Source: Devriesea agamarum
GTDB taxonomy: Bacteria > Actinomycetota > Actinomycetes > Actinomycetales > Dermabacteraceae
Length of the DNA: 64,000 bases
Direction of reading: 5' to 3'
NCBI RefSeq assembly: GCF_900070355.1
Contig: NZ_LN849456.1
Coordinates: 2,418,001-2,482,000 of the forward strand
The position numbers and the translations under genes were made by a program. The notes beneath the pieces are model-generated. The model had not been told where the DNA came from, ran no database searches, and saw only the letters and a list, made by a program, of their open reading frames with translations. Below are positions 52,178 through 64,000 of the stretch, piece by piece (positions within the stretch are counted from its first letter, which is position 1; every line of letters starts with the position of its first letter).

Positions 52178-55100
52178 TTGGCTGCCACGAGCACCGAAAA
52201 CACCGCCGCCCGCACTCTCTCACCTCGCGTCACGTTCGCGAAACTGGGAGACCCTCTTGAGCTTCCCGATCTTCTGTCGCTGCAAACTCGCAGCTTCGAC
52301 TGGCTTCTCGGTAACGAGCGGTGGCAGGAGCGGATCGCTCTCGCCCAGGCCGAAGGACGCAACGACGAGTCCATGCGTTCGGGCCTCGCCGATATCTTCG
52401 AGGAAATCTCCCCGATCGAGGACTTCGGCGGCAATATGTCGCTGTCTTTCCGCGATCACACCTTCGACGAACCGAAATACACCGTTGAAGAGTGCAAGGA
52501 AAAGGACCTCACCTACGCAGCTCCGCTCTATGTCATTGCGGAGTTCATGAACAACGAGACGGGCGAAATTAAAACCCAGACCGTGTTCATGGGCGACTTC
52601 CCACTGATGACGGACAAGGGCACGTTCATCATCAACGGTACCGAGCGCGTGGTCGTCTCCCAGCTCGTGCGCAGCCCCGGCGTGTACTTCGAGGAAAGCA
52701 TCGATAAGTCGAGTGACAAGCACGTTTACTCGGCAAAGATCATTCCCTCGCGCGGCGCGTGGCTGGAATTCGAGGTCGATAAGCGCGACCAGGTGGGTGT
52801 GCGTATCGACCGCAAGCGCAAGCAGTCCGTGACCACGCTGCTGCAGGCGTTGGGCATGAGTCACTCCGAAATCCTTGAAGAGTTCGGCGAGTACGAGTCC
52901 ATGCGGACCACCCTGGAAAAGGACCGCATCACCTCGCAGGATGAAGCCCTGATCGACATTTACCGCAAGCTGCGCCCGGGCGAGCCGCCGACCCGCGACG
53001 CCGGTGAAAACCTGCTGAATGGCCTGTACTTCCAGGAAAAGCGCTACGACCTGGCGAAGGTCGGCCGCTACAAGATCAACAAAAAGCTGGGGCTGACCAA
53101 CCCGCTGGACGAGTCCACCCTCACGCTGGTGGACGTGGTTGCCACCATTAAGTACATCGTCGCTTTGCACGATGGCCTTAAAGAGGTCACCAGTGTCGAC
53201 GGCAAGCGCGTGCGCGTTGAGACCGACGATATCGACCACTTCGGTAACCGTCGTATCCGCGCCGTGGGCGAGCTGATCCAGAACCAGGTGCGCACCGGTC
53301 TGTCCCGTATGGAGCGCGTGGTCCGCGAACGCATGACCACCCAGGACGTCGAGGCCATCACGCCCCTGACCCTGATCAACATTCGTCCGGTGACCGCTGC
53401 AATCAAAGAGTTCTTTGGCACCAGCCAGCTCTCGCAGTTCATGGACCAGAACAACCCGCTGTCGGGTCTAACCCACAAGCGTCGTCTGTCGGCGCTCGGC
53501 CCCGGTGGTCTTTCTCGCGACCGTGCGGGCATGGAAGTTCGCGACGTTCACCCCTCGCACTACGGCCGCATGTGCCCGATTGAAACCCCTGAAGGCCCGA
53601 ACATCGGCCTGATCGGCTCGCTGGCGACCTTCGCGCGGATCAACCCGTTCGGCTTCGTCGAAACCCCCTACCGCAAGGTGGAAAACGGCCAGGTCACTGA
53701 CGAGATCGTCTACCTGGCAGCTGACGACGAAGACCGTCACGTGATCGCCCAGGCCAACGCGCCACTGGATGAGAACGGTCGCTTCATTGAGGACCACGTT
53801 CTGGTGCGTTTGACCGGTGGTGAGCCCGACCTTGTGCCCACCGCTGAAGTTGACTACATGGACGTTTCCGCGCGTCAGATGGTCTCCGTCGCCACCGCGA
53901 TGATTCCCTTCCTGGAGCACGACGACGCCAACCGCGCCCTGATGGGCTCGAACATGCAGCGCCAGGCTGTGCCGCTGCTGCGCACCGAGATGCCGCTGGT
54001 CGGCACCGGTATGGAGCGGCGCGCCGCCGTGGACGCAGGCGACGTGGTCGTGGCCGAGAAGGCCGGTGTGATCGAAGAGCTCTCCGCCGATCTGATCACC
54101 GTGATGGCTGACGACGGTACCCGCCAGACCTACCCGATCGGTAAGTTCCAGCGCTCCAACGCGGGCAACTGCTACAACCAGCGCGTGCTGTTTGACGAGG
54201 GAGACCGTGTCGAAGCCGGCTCGATTCTGGCTGACGGCCCCTCCACCGATGACGGCGAACTCTCGCTGGGTAAGAACCTGCTGGTCGCCTTCATGTCCTG
54301 GGAAGGCCACAACTTTGAGGACGGCATCATCCTGTCCTCGCGCATGGTTCAGGACGACGTCCTCACCTCGGTTCACATCGAAGAGCACGAAGTCGACGCC
54401 CGCGACACCAAGCTCGGTAAGGAAGAAATCACCCGCGACATCCCGAACGTGGGCGATGACGTACTCGCCGACCTCGACGAGCGCGGCATCATCCGGATCG
54501 GCGCCGAGGTTGAGCCGGGCGACATCCTGGTGGGTAAGGTCACCCCGAAGGGTGAAACTGAGCTCACCCCGGAAGAGCGCCTGCTGCGCGCCATCTTCGG
54601 TGAGAAGGCACGCGAGGTGCGCGACACCTCGCTGCGCGTACCCCACGGCGAGTCCGGCACCGTCATTGGTGTGCGGGTCTTCAACGCGGACGATGAGTCC
54701 GACACCCTTCCGGCAGGCGTGAACGAAATGGTGCGCGTCTACATCGCCCAGAAGCGCAAGATCACCGACGGCGACAAGCTCGCAGGCCGCCACGGCAACA
54801 AGGGCGTGATCGCGAAGATCCTCCCCGTCGAAGACATGCCCTTCCTCGAAGACGGCACCCCGGTCGACATCATCTTGAACCCGATGGGTGTTCCCGGACG
54901 TATGAACATCGGACAGGTGATGGAAACCCACCTCGGTTGGGTCGCCAAATCAGGCTGGGAAGTGGATCCGAAAGCCGACTTCGCGAAGGACCTGCCCGAA
55001 GCTGCGCTCCGCGGCGAGCCCGGCACCCCGGTCGCGGTTCCGGTGTTCGACGGTTTATCGGACAAGGAACTCAACGGCTTGCTGGAGTCCACCATCCCCA

Positions 55101-55657
55101 ACCGTGACGGTGTGCGGATGATCGGTGAGCAGGGTAAAGCGCGACTGTTTGACGGACGTTCGGGTGAGCCGTTCCCGGCACCGATCTCCGTCGGCTACAT
55201 GTACATCCTGAAGCTGCACCACCTGGTGGACGACAAGCTGCACGCCCGCTCCACCGGCCCGTACTCGATGATTACCCAGCAGCCGCTGGGTGGTAAGGCG
55301 CAGTTCGGCGGTCAGCGCTTCGGTGAGATGGAAGTGTGGGCCCTGGAGGCCTACGGTGCGGCGTACGCGCTGCAGGAACTTCTGACCATCAAGTCCGACG
55401 ACGTCCCCGGCCGTGTGAAGGTGTACGAGGCGATCGTGAAGGGCGAGAACATCCCCGAGCCGGGCATCCCCGAGTCCTTCAAGGTTTTGCTGAAGGAAAT
55501 GCAGTCCCTGTGCCTGAACGTCGAGGTCCTCTCCAGCGAGGGTGACTCGATCGAGATGCGGGACAACGACGAAGATGTCTTCCGCGCTGCGGAGGAGCTC
55601 GGAATTGACCTGTCGCGCCGGCCCCACGAGGGCGTCGGCTCCATCGAAGAGGTCTGA
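52178..55657 (+). CDS. rpoB: DNA-directed RNA polymerase subunit beta
   Basis: The start is TTG 52178, preceded by GGAAGGAT; the protein then begins '[20 protein letters not shown]' and runs 1159 residues. Upstream codons to 52136 lack family character. The rifampicin region reads '[21 protein letters not shown]' followed by '[10 protein letters not shown]', identical to the sensitive reference as I recall it. Other landmarks are '[18 protein letters not shown]', '[20 protein letters not shown]', '[19 protein letters not shown]' and '[21 protein letters not shown]'. With rpoC it forms the catalytic core. Confidence 0.98.
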   Translation: MAATSTENTAARTLSPRVTFAKLGDPLELPDLLSLQTRSFDWLLGNERWQERIALAQAEGRNDESMRSGLADIFEEISPIEDFGGNMSLSFRDHTFDEPKYTVEECKEKDLTYAAPLYVIAEFMNNETGEIKTQTVFMGDFPLMTDKGTFIINGTERVVVSQLVRSPGVYFEESIDKSSDKHVYSAKIIPSRGAWLEFEVDKRDQVGVRIDRKRKQSVTTLLQALGMSHSEILEEFGEYESMRTTLEKDRITSQDEALIDIYRKLRPGEPPTRDAGENLLNGLYFQEKRYDLAKVGRYKINKKLGLTNPLDESTLTLVDVVATIKYIVALHDGLKEVTSVDGKRVRVETDDIDHFGNRRIRAVGELIQNQVRTGLSRMERVVRERMTTQDVEAITPLTLINIRPVTAAIKEFFGTSQLSQFMDQNNPLSGLTHKRRLSALGPGGLSRDRAGMEVRDVHPSHYGRMCPIETPEGPNIGLIGSLATFARINPFGFVETPYRKVENGQVTDEIVYLAADDEDRHVIAQANAPLDENGRFIEDHVLVRLTGGEPDLVPTAEVDYMDVSARQMVSVATAMIPFLEHDDANRALMGSNMQRQAVPLLRTEMPLVGTGMERRAAVDAGDVVVAEKAGVIEELSADLITVMADDGTRQTYPIGKFQRSNAGNCYNQRVLFDEGDRVEAGSILADGPSTDDGELSLGKNLLVAFMSWEGHNFEDGIILSSRMVQDDVLTSVHIEEHEVDARDTKLGKEEITRDIPNVGDDVLADLDERGIIRIGAEVEPGDILVGKVTPKGETELTPEERLLRAIFGEKAREVRDTSLRVPHGESGTVIGVRVFNADDESDTLPAGVNEMVRVYIAQKRKITDGDKLAGRHGNKGVIAKILPVEDMPFLEDGTPVDIILNPMGVPGRMNIGQVMETHLGWVAKSGWEVDPKADFAKDLPEAALRGEPGTPVAVPVFDGLSDKELNGLLESTIPNRDGVRMIGEQGKARLFDGRSGEPFPAPISVGYMYILKLHHLVDDKLHARSTGPYSMITQQPLGGKAQFGGQRFGEMEVWALEAYGAAYALQELLTIKSDDVPGRVKVYEAIVKGENIPEPGIPESFKVLLKEMQSLCLNVEVLSSEGDSIEMRDNDEDVFRAAEELGIDLSRRPHEGVGSIEEV

Positions 55658-55747
55658 CGGACCGGCAGGTGGCGGCACACGCCACCTGCCTCCTCGACCC
55701 CCCAGATCCATCAGACCTGACTTTTCCTGACACGAGAGAAGGACACT

Positions 55748-59635
<3,888 letters not shown>

Positions 59636-59655
59636 CTCAATAGTTTGACCGCTGT

Positions 59656-59685
59656 GAAGCCGTCTCCCATGAGGGAGGCGGCTTC
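59656..59685 (+). terminator. Terminator of rpoBC
   Basis: GAAGCCGTCTCCC pairs with GGGAGGCGGCTTC (one wobble) around a four-base loop, 20 bases after the rpoC stop. A short GCCGTATTTG follows. Confidence 0.85.
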
Positions 59686-59994
59686 GCCGTATTTGTAGGA
59701 CACCTCACGCCTCCCGTCAACGGTCGGTAAAACCTCTGAAGGTCCGTGGCAAAACTCAGGCGATGTCCCGTGACTGTGGGCCGATTGAACGCGAGGATCT
59801 ATATATCCCCTCCACCTCCGTGGTCCCGCGCCGTTTCATGGACGGCGCACATGTACATAACTGATGGTGCGCATGCGACGAGTTGTGACTGTGTGAGGCG
59901 CCGTAGCTAGGCCCCGCATGACGTGCGCGAGCGCGATCCGGAGGCTCCGCCTGAGCACCGTGTTCAGGTGTAGACGATGTGAAGGACAGTATTT
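59686..59994 (+). other. Leader/promoter region of the G5-RlpA-like protein gene
   Basis: This spacer holds an AT-rich TATATAT at about 59800 that may be a -10 region, and a small hairpin CCTGA/TCAGG near 59953-59970. I looked for a ydaO-type c-di-AMP leader, found before some actinobacterial rpf genes, and did not see its conserved core. No gene is supported here. Confidence 0.35.
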
Positions 59995-61149
59995 GTGAAG
60001 AAACTGCCAGTGCTCGGTGCGACCGCTGCCCTCGTCTTCGGAGGCGGAACTGTCGCCTACGCCTCGCAGACCGAAGTTCACCTCGATGTGAACGGTGACG
60101 TCAGCACAATCCGCACGTTCGACAGGACCGTGGGTGACGTGTTGGGTTCGCACGGCATCGACATTCAGCCTCACACCTTTGTGGCACCCGGTCCCAATAC
60201 TGCTCTCAGCAGTGGCACCACTATCAAAGTGAAGACGGCGAAGCTGGTGGGTGTCACCGTGGGCACCAAAACCACTGCGGTGTGGACCACCGGTTCCACC
60301 TATGCTGATGCGCTCAAAGGGCTGAAGCTGGATCTGTCGGATGCGAAGTACTCTGTGGATCCTTCGACCCCGCTCGGCGATAACCCGAAGCGGATTGAGG
60401 TCAAGCTCGCCAAGCACATCACGCTGGTTCAGGGCGGTCAGTCCAAGCCGTTGACCTCATATGCGAGCACCGTAGGCGGAATGCTGACGGAAAATCCGTC
60501 CAGTCCGATCGCTGATGGCGATGACCAGGTGACCCCCGGACGTGAAACCCCGTTGGAGAGCGGTATGACGGTCACCGTGAAGACGGTTGACCAAAAGCGC
60601 ATCGTGAACGTTGAGACGATTCCGCACGGCACCAAGAGTGTCGACTCTGATTCCCTGGACAAAGGGAAAACTCAGGTGAAGACCAAGGGCGTGGACGGCA
60701 CCCGTGAGGTGGTGACGTTGCAGATGCTGATTGATGGCCAGGTTGTCGGCACCCAGGTTGTTTCAGACAGTGTCACCAAACAGCCGGTGGAGGAAGTGGT
60801 GCTGAAGGGTACCCGCCCTGCGCAGGATAGTGACTCAGGTGACGGCGCGTCGGCAGTTCCCGCGGGTTCGGGTACCACCTGCCAGGCGTCTAACTACTGG
60901 CAGGGTCAGATGACGGCCAATGGTGAACGTTTCAACCCCAATGCGATGACTGCGGCGAGCAAGACCCTTCCGTTTGGAACCAAGATCCGCGTTACCAATC
61001 CCTCGACGGGAGCGACCGTGGTGGTGCGGATTAATGACCGTGGCCCGTATGTCGGTGGCCGGTGCCTGGACTTGTCACGCGGCGCCTTTGCCAAGATCGG
61101 CAATCTCAGTTCCGGCGTGATGACGGTCCGCTACCAGGTGATTGGATAA
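59995..61149 (+). CDS. Secreted cell-wall protein: DUF348 repeats, G5 domain, RlpA-like double-psi beta-barrel
   Basis: The 384-residue protein starts at GTG 59995 with a short signal or anchor ('KKLPVLGATAALVFGGGTVAYA'). Residues 27-190 hold DUF348-like units ('TFDRTVGDVLGSHGID', 'YADALKGLKLDLSD', 'YASTVGGMLTENPSS'). A G5 domain follows (about 195-275, 'VETIPHGTKSVDSDSLDKGKT'). The C-terminus is RlpA-like: 'ASNYWQGQMTANGERFNPNA', 'KTLPFGTKIRVTNPSTG' and 'VVRINDRGPYVGGRCLDLS', with Asp348 at the lytic-site position and Cys296/Cys357 possibly bridged. Actinobacterial Rpf proteins share the DUF348-G5 front end but carry a lysozyme-like Rpf domain instead. Peptidoglycan cleavage is inferred. Confidence 0.88.
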   Translation: MKKLPVLGATAALVFGGGTVAYASQTEVHLDVNGDVSTIRTFDRTVGDVLGSHGIDIQPHTFVAPGPNTALSSGTTIKVKTAKLVGVTVGTKTTAVWTTGSTYADALKGLKLDLSDAKYSVDPSTPLGDNPKRIEVKLAKHITLVQGGQSKPLTSYASTVGGMLTENPSSPIADGDDQVTPGRETPLESGMTVTVKTVDQKRIVNVETIPHGTKSVDSDSLDKGKTQVKTKGVDGTREVVTLQMLIDGQVVGTQVVSDSVTKQPVEEVVLKGTRPAQDSDSGDGASAVPAGSGTTCQASNYWQGQMTANGERFNPNAMTAASKTLPFGTKIRVTNPSTGATVVVRINDRGPYVGGRCLDLSRGAFAKIGNLSSGVMTVRYQVIG

Positions 61150-61157
61150 TTGCCGTC

Positions 61158-61220
61158 GCTAGCTGAGGCGGAGCAACAGCTCATGGAGTTCTCGCTCATA
61201 GAACGAGGAGCCTAGCTAGC
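61158..61220 (+). ncRNA. Possible structured RNA or cruciform with three-way junction
   Basis: An 11-bp outer stem (GCTAGCT plus AGGC, with one bulged G, against GCCTAGCTAGC) encloses two hairpins: GAGC-aaca-GCTC at 61171-61182 and GTTCT-N7-AGAAC at 61188-61204. It follows the RlpA-like gene stop by eight bases. It may be a 3'-UTR structure rather than an independent RNA. Confidence 0.3.
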
Positions 61221-61261
61221 AGAGTAATGACCACCCAGTGAGACGGCTACTGCCGCTCCTT

Positions 61262-61296
61262 GCAGGGGTTCCGTGCGTGAAGCGCGGGACCCCTGC
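61262..61296 (+). terminator. Terminator after the RlpA-like gene
   Basis: GCAGGGGTTCCG pairs with CGGGACCCCTGC (one wobble). TGTCTTTAG follows. It separates the wall-protein gene from the ribosomal str operon. Confidence 0.75.
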
Positions 61297-61343
61297 GGTG
61301 TCTTTAGGCTTCAAACTGTGAGGCAGACCGCCAGAAACCACCT

Positions 61344-61373
61344 TTGACGAGGTCATGCGCCCGTCGGTAGACT
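61344..61373 (+). promoter_or_regulatory. Likely promoter of the str operon (rpsL-rpsG-fusA)
   Basis: TTGACG and TAGACT are separated by 18 bases. The transcript would have a leader of about 290 bases, which includes a weak AAGG/CCTT hairpin followed by six T at 61397-61419 that may act as an attenuator. The rest of the leader, GC-rich, shows no gene. Confidence 0.6.
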
Positions 61374-61668
61374 GGGGAACTGTGTCCAAGGTGCCCTCTG
61401 GCCTTTTTTGAACACGTCGCTTTCCACAGTGCCTTCGCTGCTCGACGCAAGGTGCCGCACAGTGACGAGGAAAAAGGGATAAGGTGCCGGCCGCACACGG
61501 GCCCGGGGACGACTCCCGGATCCGTGCGGGTCGCCGTCGAGGCCTCGACACGCCCGAGCTCGGGTGTGGGAGGTTGCGGGTCGCGAGGCCGCCGGCTATC
61601 ACCGGTGGTCGCAAGCAGTCGATCCTTCTGTCCGAACAGGTCAGAGGGCTACACAGAGAAGAGAACAA

Positions 61669-62043
61669 GTGCCCACAATCCAGCAGTTGGTGCGCAAGGG
61701 CCGGCAGGATAAGTCTGCCAAGTCCAAGACGCCCGCGCTGAAGGGAAGCCCCCAGCGCCGCGGCGTGTGCACGCGCGTCTACACCACCACCCCGAAGAAG
61801 CCGAACTCGGCGCTGCGCAAGATCGCGCGTGTTCGCCTGTCCTCCGGCATTGAGGTGACCGCCTACATTCCGGGCGTCGGCCACAACCTCCAGGAGCACT
61901 CGATCGTGCTCGTGCGCGGTGGCCGTGTGAAGGACCTCCCCGGTGTTCGCTACAAGATCATCCGTGGCTCCCTCGATACCCAGGGTGTGAAGGGCCGCCA
62001 GCAGGCGCGCTCTCGCTACGGCGCAAAGAAGGAGAAGAAGTAA
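61669..62043 (+). CDS. rpsL: 30S ribosomal protein S12
   Basis: GTG 61669 gives 124 residues starting '[20 protein letters not shown]'. The conserved '[21 protein letters not shown]' spacing and '[21 protein letters not shown]' keep the lysines whose change gives streptomycin resistance, so the sensitive form is present. S12 monitors decoding. The stop overlaps the rpsG ATG by one base. Confidence 0.97.
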   Translation: MPTIQQLVRKGRQDKSAKSKTPALKGSPQRRGVCTRVYTTTPKKPNSALRKIARVRLSSGIEVTAYIPGVGHNLQEHSIVLVRGGRVKDLPGVRYKIIRGSLDTQGVKGRQQARSRYGAKKEKK

Positions 62044-62513
62044 TGCCTCGTAAGGGTTCTGCTCCCAAGCGCCAGCTCGTGGTCGATCCGGTGTACGGTT
62101 CGCCTCTGGTCACCCAGCTCATCAACAAGGTTTTGCTCGACGGCAAGAAGACCATCGCCGAAGGCATCGTCTACGAAGCCCTCGAAGGTTGCCGCGAGAA
62201 GAACGGCCAGGATCCGGTCGTCACCCTCAAGAAGGCTATGGACAACATCCGTCCGACCCTTGAGGTTCGCTCCCGCCGCGTCGGCGGCGCAACCTACCAG
62301 GTGCCAGTCGAGGTGCGCGCAGGCCGTGCAACCACCCTCGCGCTGCGCTGGTTGGTTACCTACGCCCGCGCCCGCCGCGAGCACACCATGACTGAACGCC
62401 TGATGAACGAGATTCTCGACGCCTCCAACGGCCTCGGGGCCGCCGTCAAGCGTCGCGAGGACACCCACAAGATGGCGGAGTCCAACCGGGCATTTGCCCA
62501 CTACCGCTGGTGA
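62043..62513 (+). CDS. rpsG: 30S ribosomal protein S7
   Basis: The 156-residue protein has '[20 protein letters not shown]', '[22 protein letters not shown]', '[17 protein letters not shown]' and '[42 protein letters not shown]' patterns spread along its length. S7 nucleates assembly of the 30S head. The one-base overlap with rpsL implies coupling. Confidence 0.97.
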   Translation: MPRKGSAPKRQLVVDPVYGSPLVTQLINKVLLDGKKTIAEGIVYEALEGCREKNGQDPVVTLKKAMDNIRPTLEVRSRRVGGATYQVPVEVRAGRATTLALRWLVTYARARREHTMTERLMNEILDASNGLGAAVKRREDTHKMAESNRAFAHYRW

Positions 62514-62584
62514 GTTCCTAACCGGAACCCACCGTCGACATACAAGAAGACGGTCCGACCCCCAGCCTAGAAAGGCAGTTGCCC

Positions 62585-64000
62585 GTGGCACTCGCAGTGC
62601 TCAAGGACCTTAAGAAGGTCCGCAACATCGGCATCATGGCGCACATTGATGCCGGCAAAACCACCACCACCGAGCGCATCCTGTTCTACACCGGTGTTAA
62701 CTACAAGATCGGTGAGACCCACGACGGCGCGTCGACCATGGACTGGATGGAACAGGAACAGGAACGCGGCATCACGATTACGTCCGCCGCGACCACCTGT
62801 TACTGGAACGATAACCAGATCAACATTATCGACACCCCTGGTCACGTGGACTTCACGGTCGAGGTGGAGCGTTCGCTGCGCGTGCTCGACGGTGCCGTTG
62901 CAGTCTTCGACGGTAAAGAGGGTGTTGAGCCCCAGTCGGAGACAGTGTGGCGGCAGGCCGACAAGTACAACGTGCCGCGTATCTGCTTCGTCAACAAGAT
63001 GGACAAACTGGGGGCGGACTTCTTCTTCACCGTCCGCACCATCATCGATCGCCTCGGCGCTAAGCCCATCGTGATGCAGGTGCCGATCGGTGCCGAAAAC
63101 GACTTCACCGGCGTGATCGACCTCGTCGAAATGAAGGCGTACACCTGGCCGGAGAAGTTCCCCGAGGACAACCCGAAGTTCAACGCCAAGAAGGGCGATG
63201 ACACCAAGGGCCAGCTCGAGGTCGTCGTCGAGATCCCCGAGGATCTGCGCGACGTGGTCGATGAGTACCGCGCCAAGCTGGTTGAGGATGTCGCCGAGTC
63301 CTCCGAAGAGCTGATGGAGAAGTACCTCGAAGAGGGCGATCTCAGCATCGAGGACATCAAGGCCGGCATCCGCGAGCTGACCATCACCTCGCAGGCATAC
63401 CCGGTGTTCTGCGGTTCAGCGTTCAAGAACAAGGGCGTGCAGCCCATGCTCGACGCTGTGATCGATTACCTTCCCTCGCCGCTGGATGTTCCGGCAATGG
63501 TCGGCCACAAGCCGAGCGACGAAGATGTAGAGATCACCCGCACCCCGTCGGTTGAGGAGCCCTTCAGCGCTCTCGCGTTCAAGGTAGCGACCCACCCGTT
63601 CTTCGGTTCACTCACCTATGTGCGTGTGTACTCCGGTCACGTCGAGTCTGGCGCTCAGGTGCTGAACGCGACCACCGGTAAGAAAGAGCGCATCGGCAAG
63701 CTGTTCCAGATGCACTCCAACAAGGAGAACCCGGTGGAGGAGGCCTTTGCAGGCCACATTTACGCCTTCATCGGCCTGAAGGACACCACCACGGGCGACA
63801 CCCTGTGCGATATCAACAACCCGGTGCGTCTGGAATCCATGAGCTTCCCCGAGCCCGTCATCTCGGTGGCCATCGAGCCCAAGACGAAGGGCGACCAGGA
63901 GAAGCTGTCCATGGCGATCCAGAAGCTCGCCAAGGAAGACCCGACCTTCCAGGTGCAGCTGGATGAGGAAAGCGGCCAGACCGTTATCCGCGGTATGGGC
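62585..64000 (+). CDS. fusA: Elongation factor G (partial, continues past the window)
   Basis: From GTG 62585 (AAAGG upstream) 472 codons are present before the window ends. GTPase motifs are G1 '[15 protein letters not shown]', the switch region '[21 protein letters not shown]', G3 '[10 protein letters not shown]' and G4 '[13 protein letters not shown]'. Domain II follows with '[26 protein letters not shown]'. EF-G catalyses translocation. It completes the order rpsL-rpsG-fusA. Confidence 0.97.
   Translation, partial: MALAVLKDLKKVRNIGIMAHIDAGKTTTTERILFYTGVNYKIGETHDGASTMDWMEQEQERGITITSAATTCYWNDNQINIIDTPGHVDFTVEVERSLRVLDGAVAVFDGKEGVEPQSETVWRQADKYNVPRICFVNKMDKLGADFFFTVRTIIDRLGAKPIVMQVPIGAENDFTGVIDLVEMKAYTWPEKFPEDNPKFNAKKGDDTKGQLEVVVEIPEDLRDVVDEYRAKLVEDVAESSEELMEKYLEEGDLSIEDIKAGIRELTITSQAYPVFCGSAFKNKGVQPMLDAVIDYLPSPLDVPAMVGHKPSDEDVEITRTPSVEEPFSALAFKVATHPFFGSLTYVRVYSGHVESGAQVLNATTGKKERIGKLFQMHSNKENPVEEAFAGHIYAFIGLKDTTTGDTLCDINNPVRLESMSFPEPVISVAIEPKTKGDQEKLSMAIQKLAKEDPTFQVQLDEESGQTVIRGMG

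Noticed and set aside
53468-54931. 487-codon open frame opposite rpoB
   Set aside because: It is an antisense shadow of a highly conserved gene, with His/Val-rich composition typical of reverse-strand reading.
59686-59994. c-di-AMP (ydaO-type) riboswitch before the wall-protein gene
   Set aside because: Such leaders precede some actinobacterial rpf genes, but I did not find the conserved core motifs in this spacer.
59836-60417. 193-codon frame on the minus strand before and inside the G5-RlpA-like gene
   Set aside because: Most of it overlaps the well-supported secreted protein. There is no ribosome site and no family resemblance.
61158-61221. Degenerate tRNA suspected from seven-base outer arms and a seven-base loop hairpin
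   Set aside because: It lacks the T-arm consensus and the D-arm pattern, and the loop does not have the conserved U before the anticodon position. At 64 bases it is also too short.

Overview
The window reads as one contiguous piece of a high-GC actinobacterial chromosome. The evidence is the gene content and order: secE-nusG-rplK-rplA, rplJ-rplL, rpoB-rpoC and rpsL-rpsG-fusA, plus actinobacterial families (DUF4229, DUF3017, DUF6350, the acidic NusG N-terminus), frequent GTG starts and one TTG start. RpoB and the DUF6350-purN-purH order suggest a member of the Micrococcales, possibly near Dermabacteraceae; that placement is a guess from recall. adhE, aspA-mdh and an almost complete menaquinone set point to a facultative anaerobe.

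Layout. 1-870: truncated iron/cobalamin-type ABC binding lipoprotein. 1.1-7.9 kb: SorC-type regulator divergent from a tight six-gene operon (phosphotriesterase-family lactonase, UlaD-like, UlaE-like, UlaF/AraD-like, PfkB kinase, MFS transporter). This is the best candidate for a little-described system: a kinase-dependent, PTS-free L-ascorbate or 3-keto-L-gulonate route. 8-10.6 kb: isoaspartyl peptidase, DMT transporter and a small membrane protein. 10.6-18.9 kb: menA, menE, menB, an alcohol dehydrogenase, menC and menD; menD carries two in-frame minisatellites. 19-26.9 kb: HtrA-like protease, DUF6350 protein, purN, purH, ppk2. 27-33.4 kb: polysaccharide deacetylase, then flavoprotein-aspA-mdh on the minus strand. 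33.4-41 kb: repeat-rich spacer, DUF3017, carbonic anhydrase, ThrE exporter, beta-propeller lactonase with galK, adenosine deaminase, aspartate aminotransferase. 41.3-64 kb: tRNA-Trp and the transcription/translation genes, split by adhE and by a GH5-like/LacI pair. Between rpoC and rpsL is a secreted G5-RlpA-like wall protein.

Functional links. Menaquinone genes, AspA (fumarate) and Mdh fit fumarate-linked anaerobic redox balance, with AdhE as the ethanol branch. The UlaD/UlaE/UlaF-like enzymes would feed the pentose phosphate pathway.

A second theme is short tandem repeats: 15 bp x6 and 21 bp x10 inside menD, 21 bp x5 upstream of the flavoprotein, 16 bp x7 after rplA, 19 bp x3 on the rplL terminator. 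Gene ends are also locally duplicated after htrA and, less clearly, galK. All functions come from reading the sequence and from family knowledge; no database search was run.
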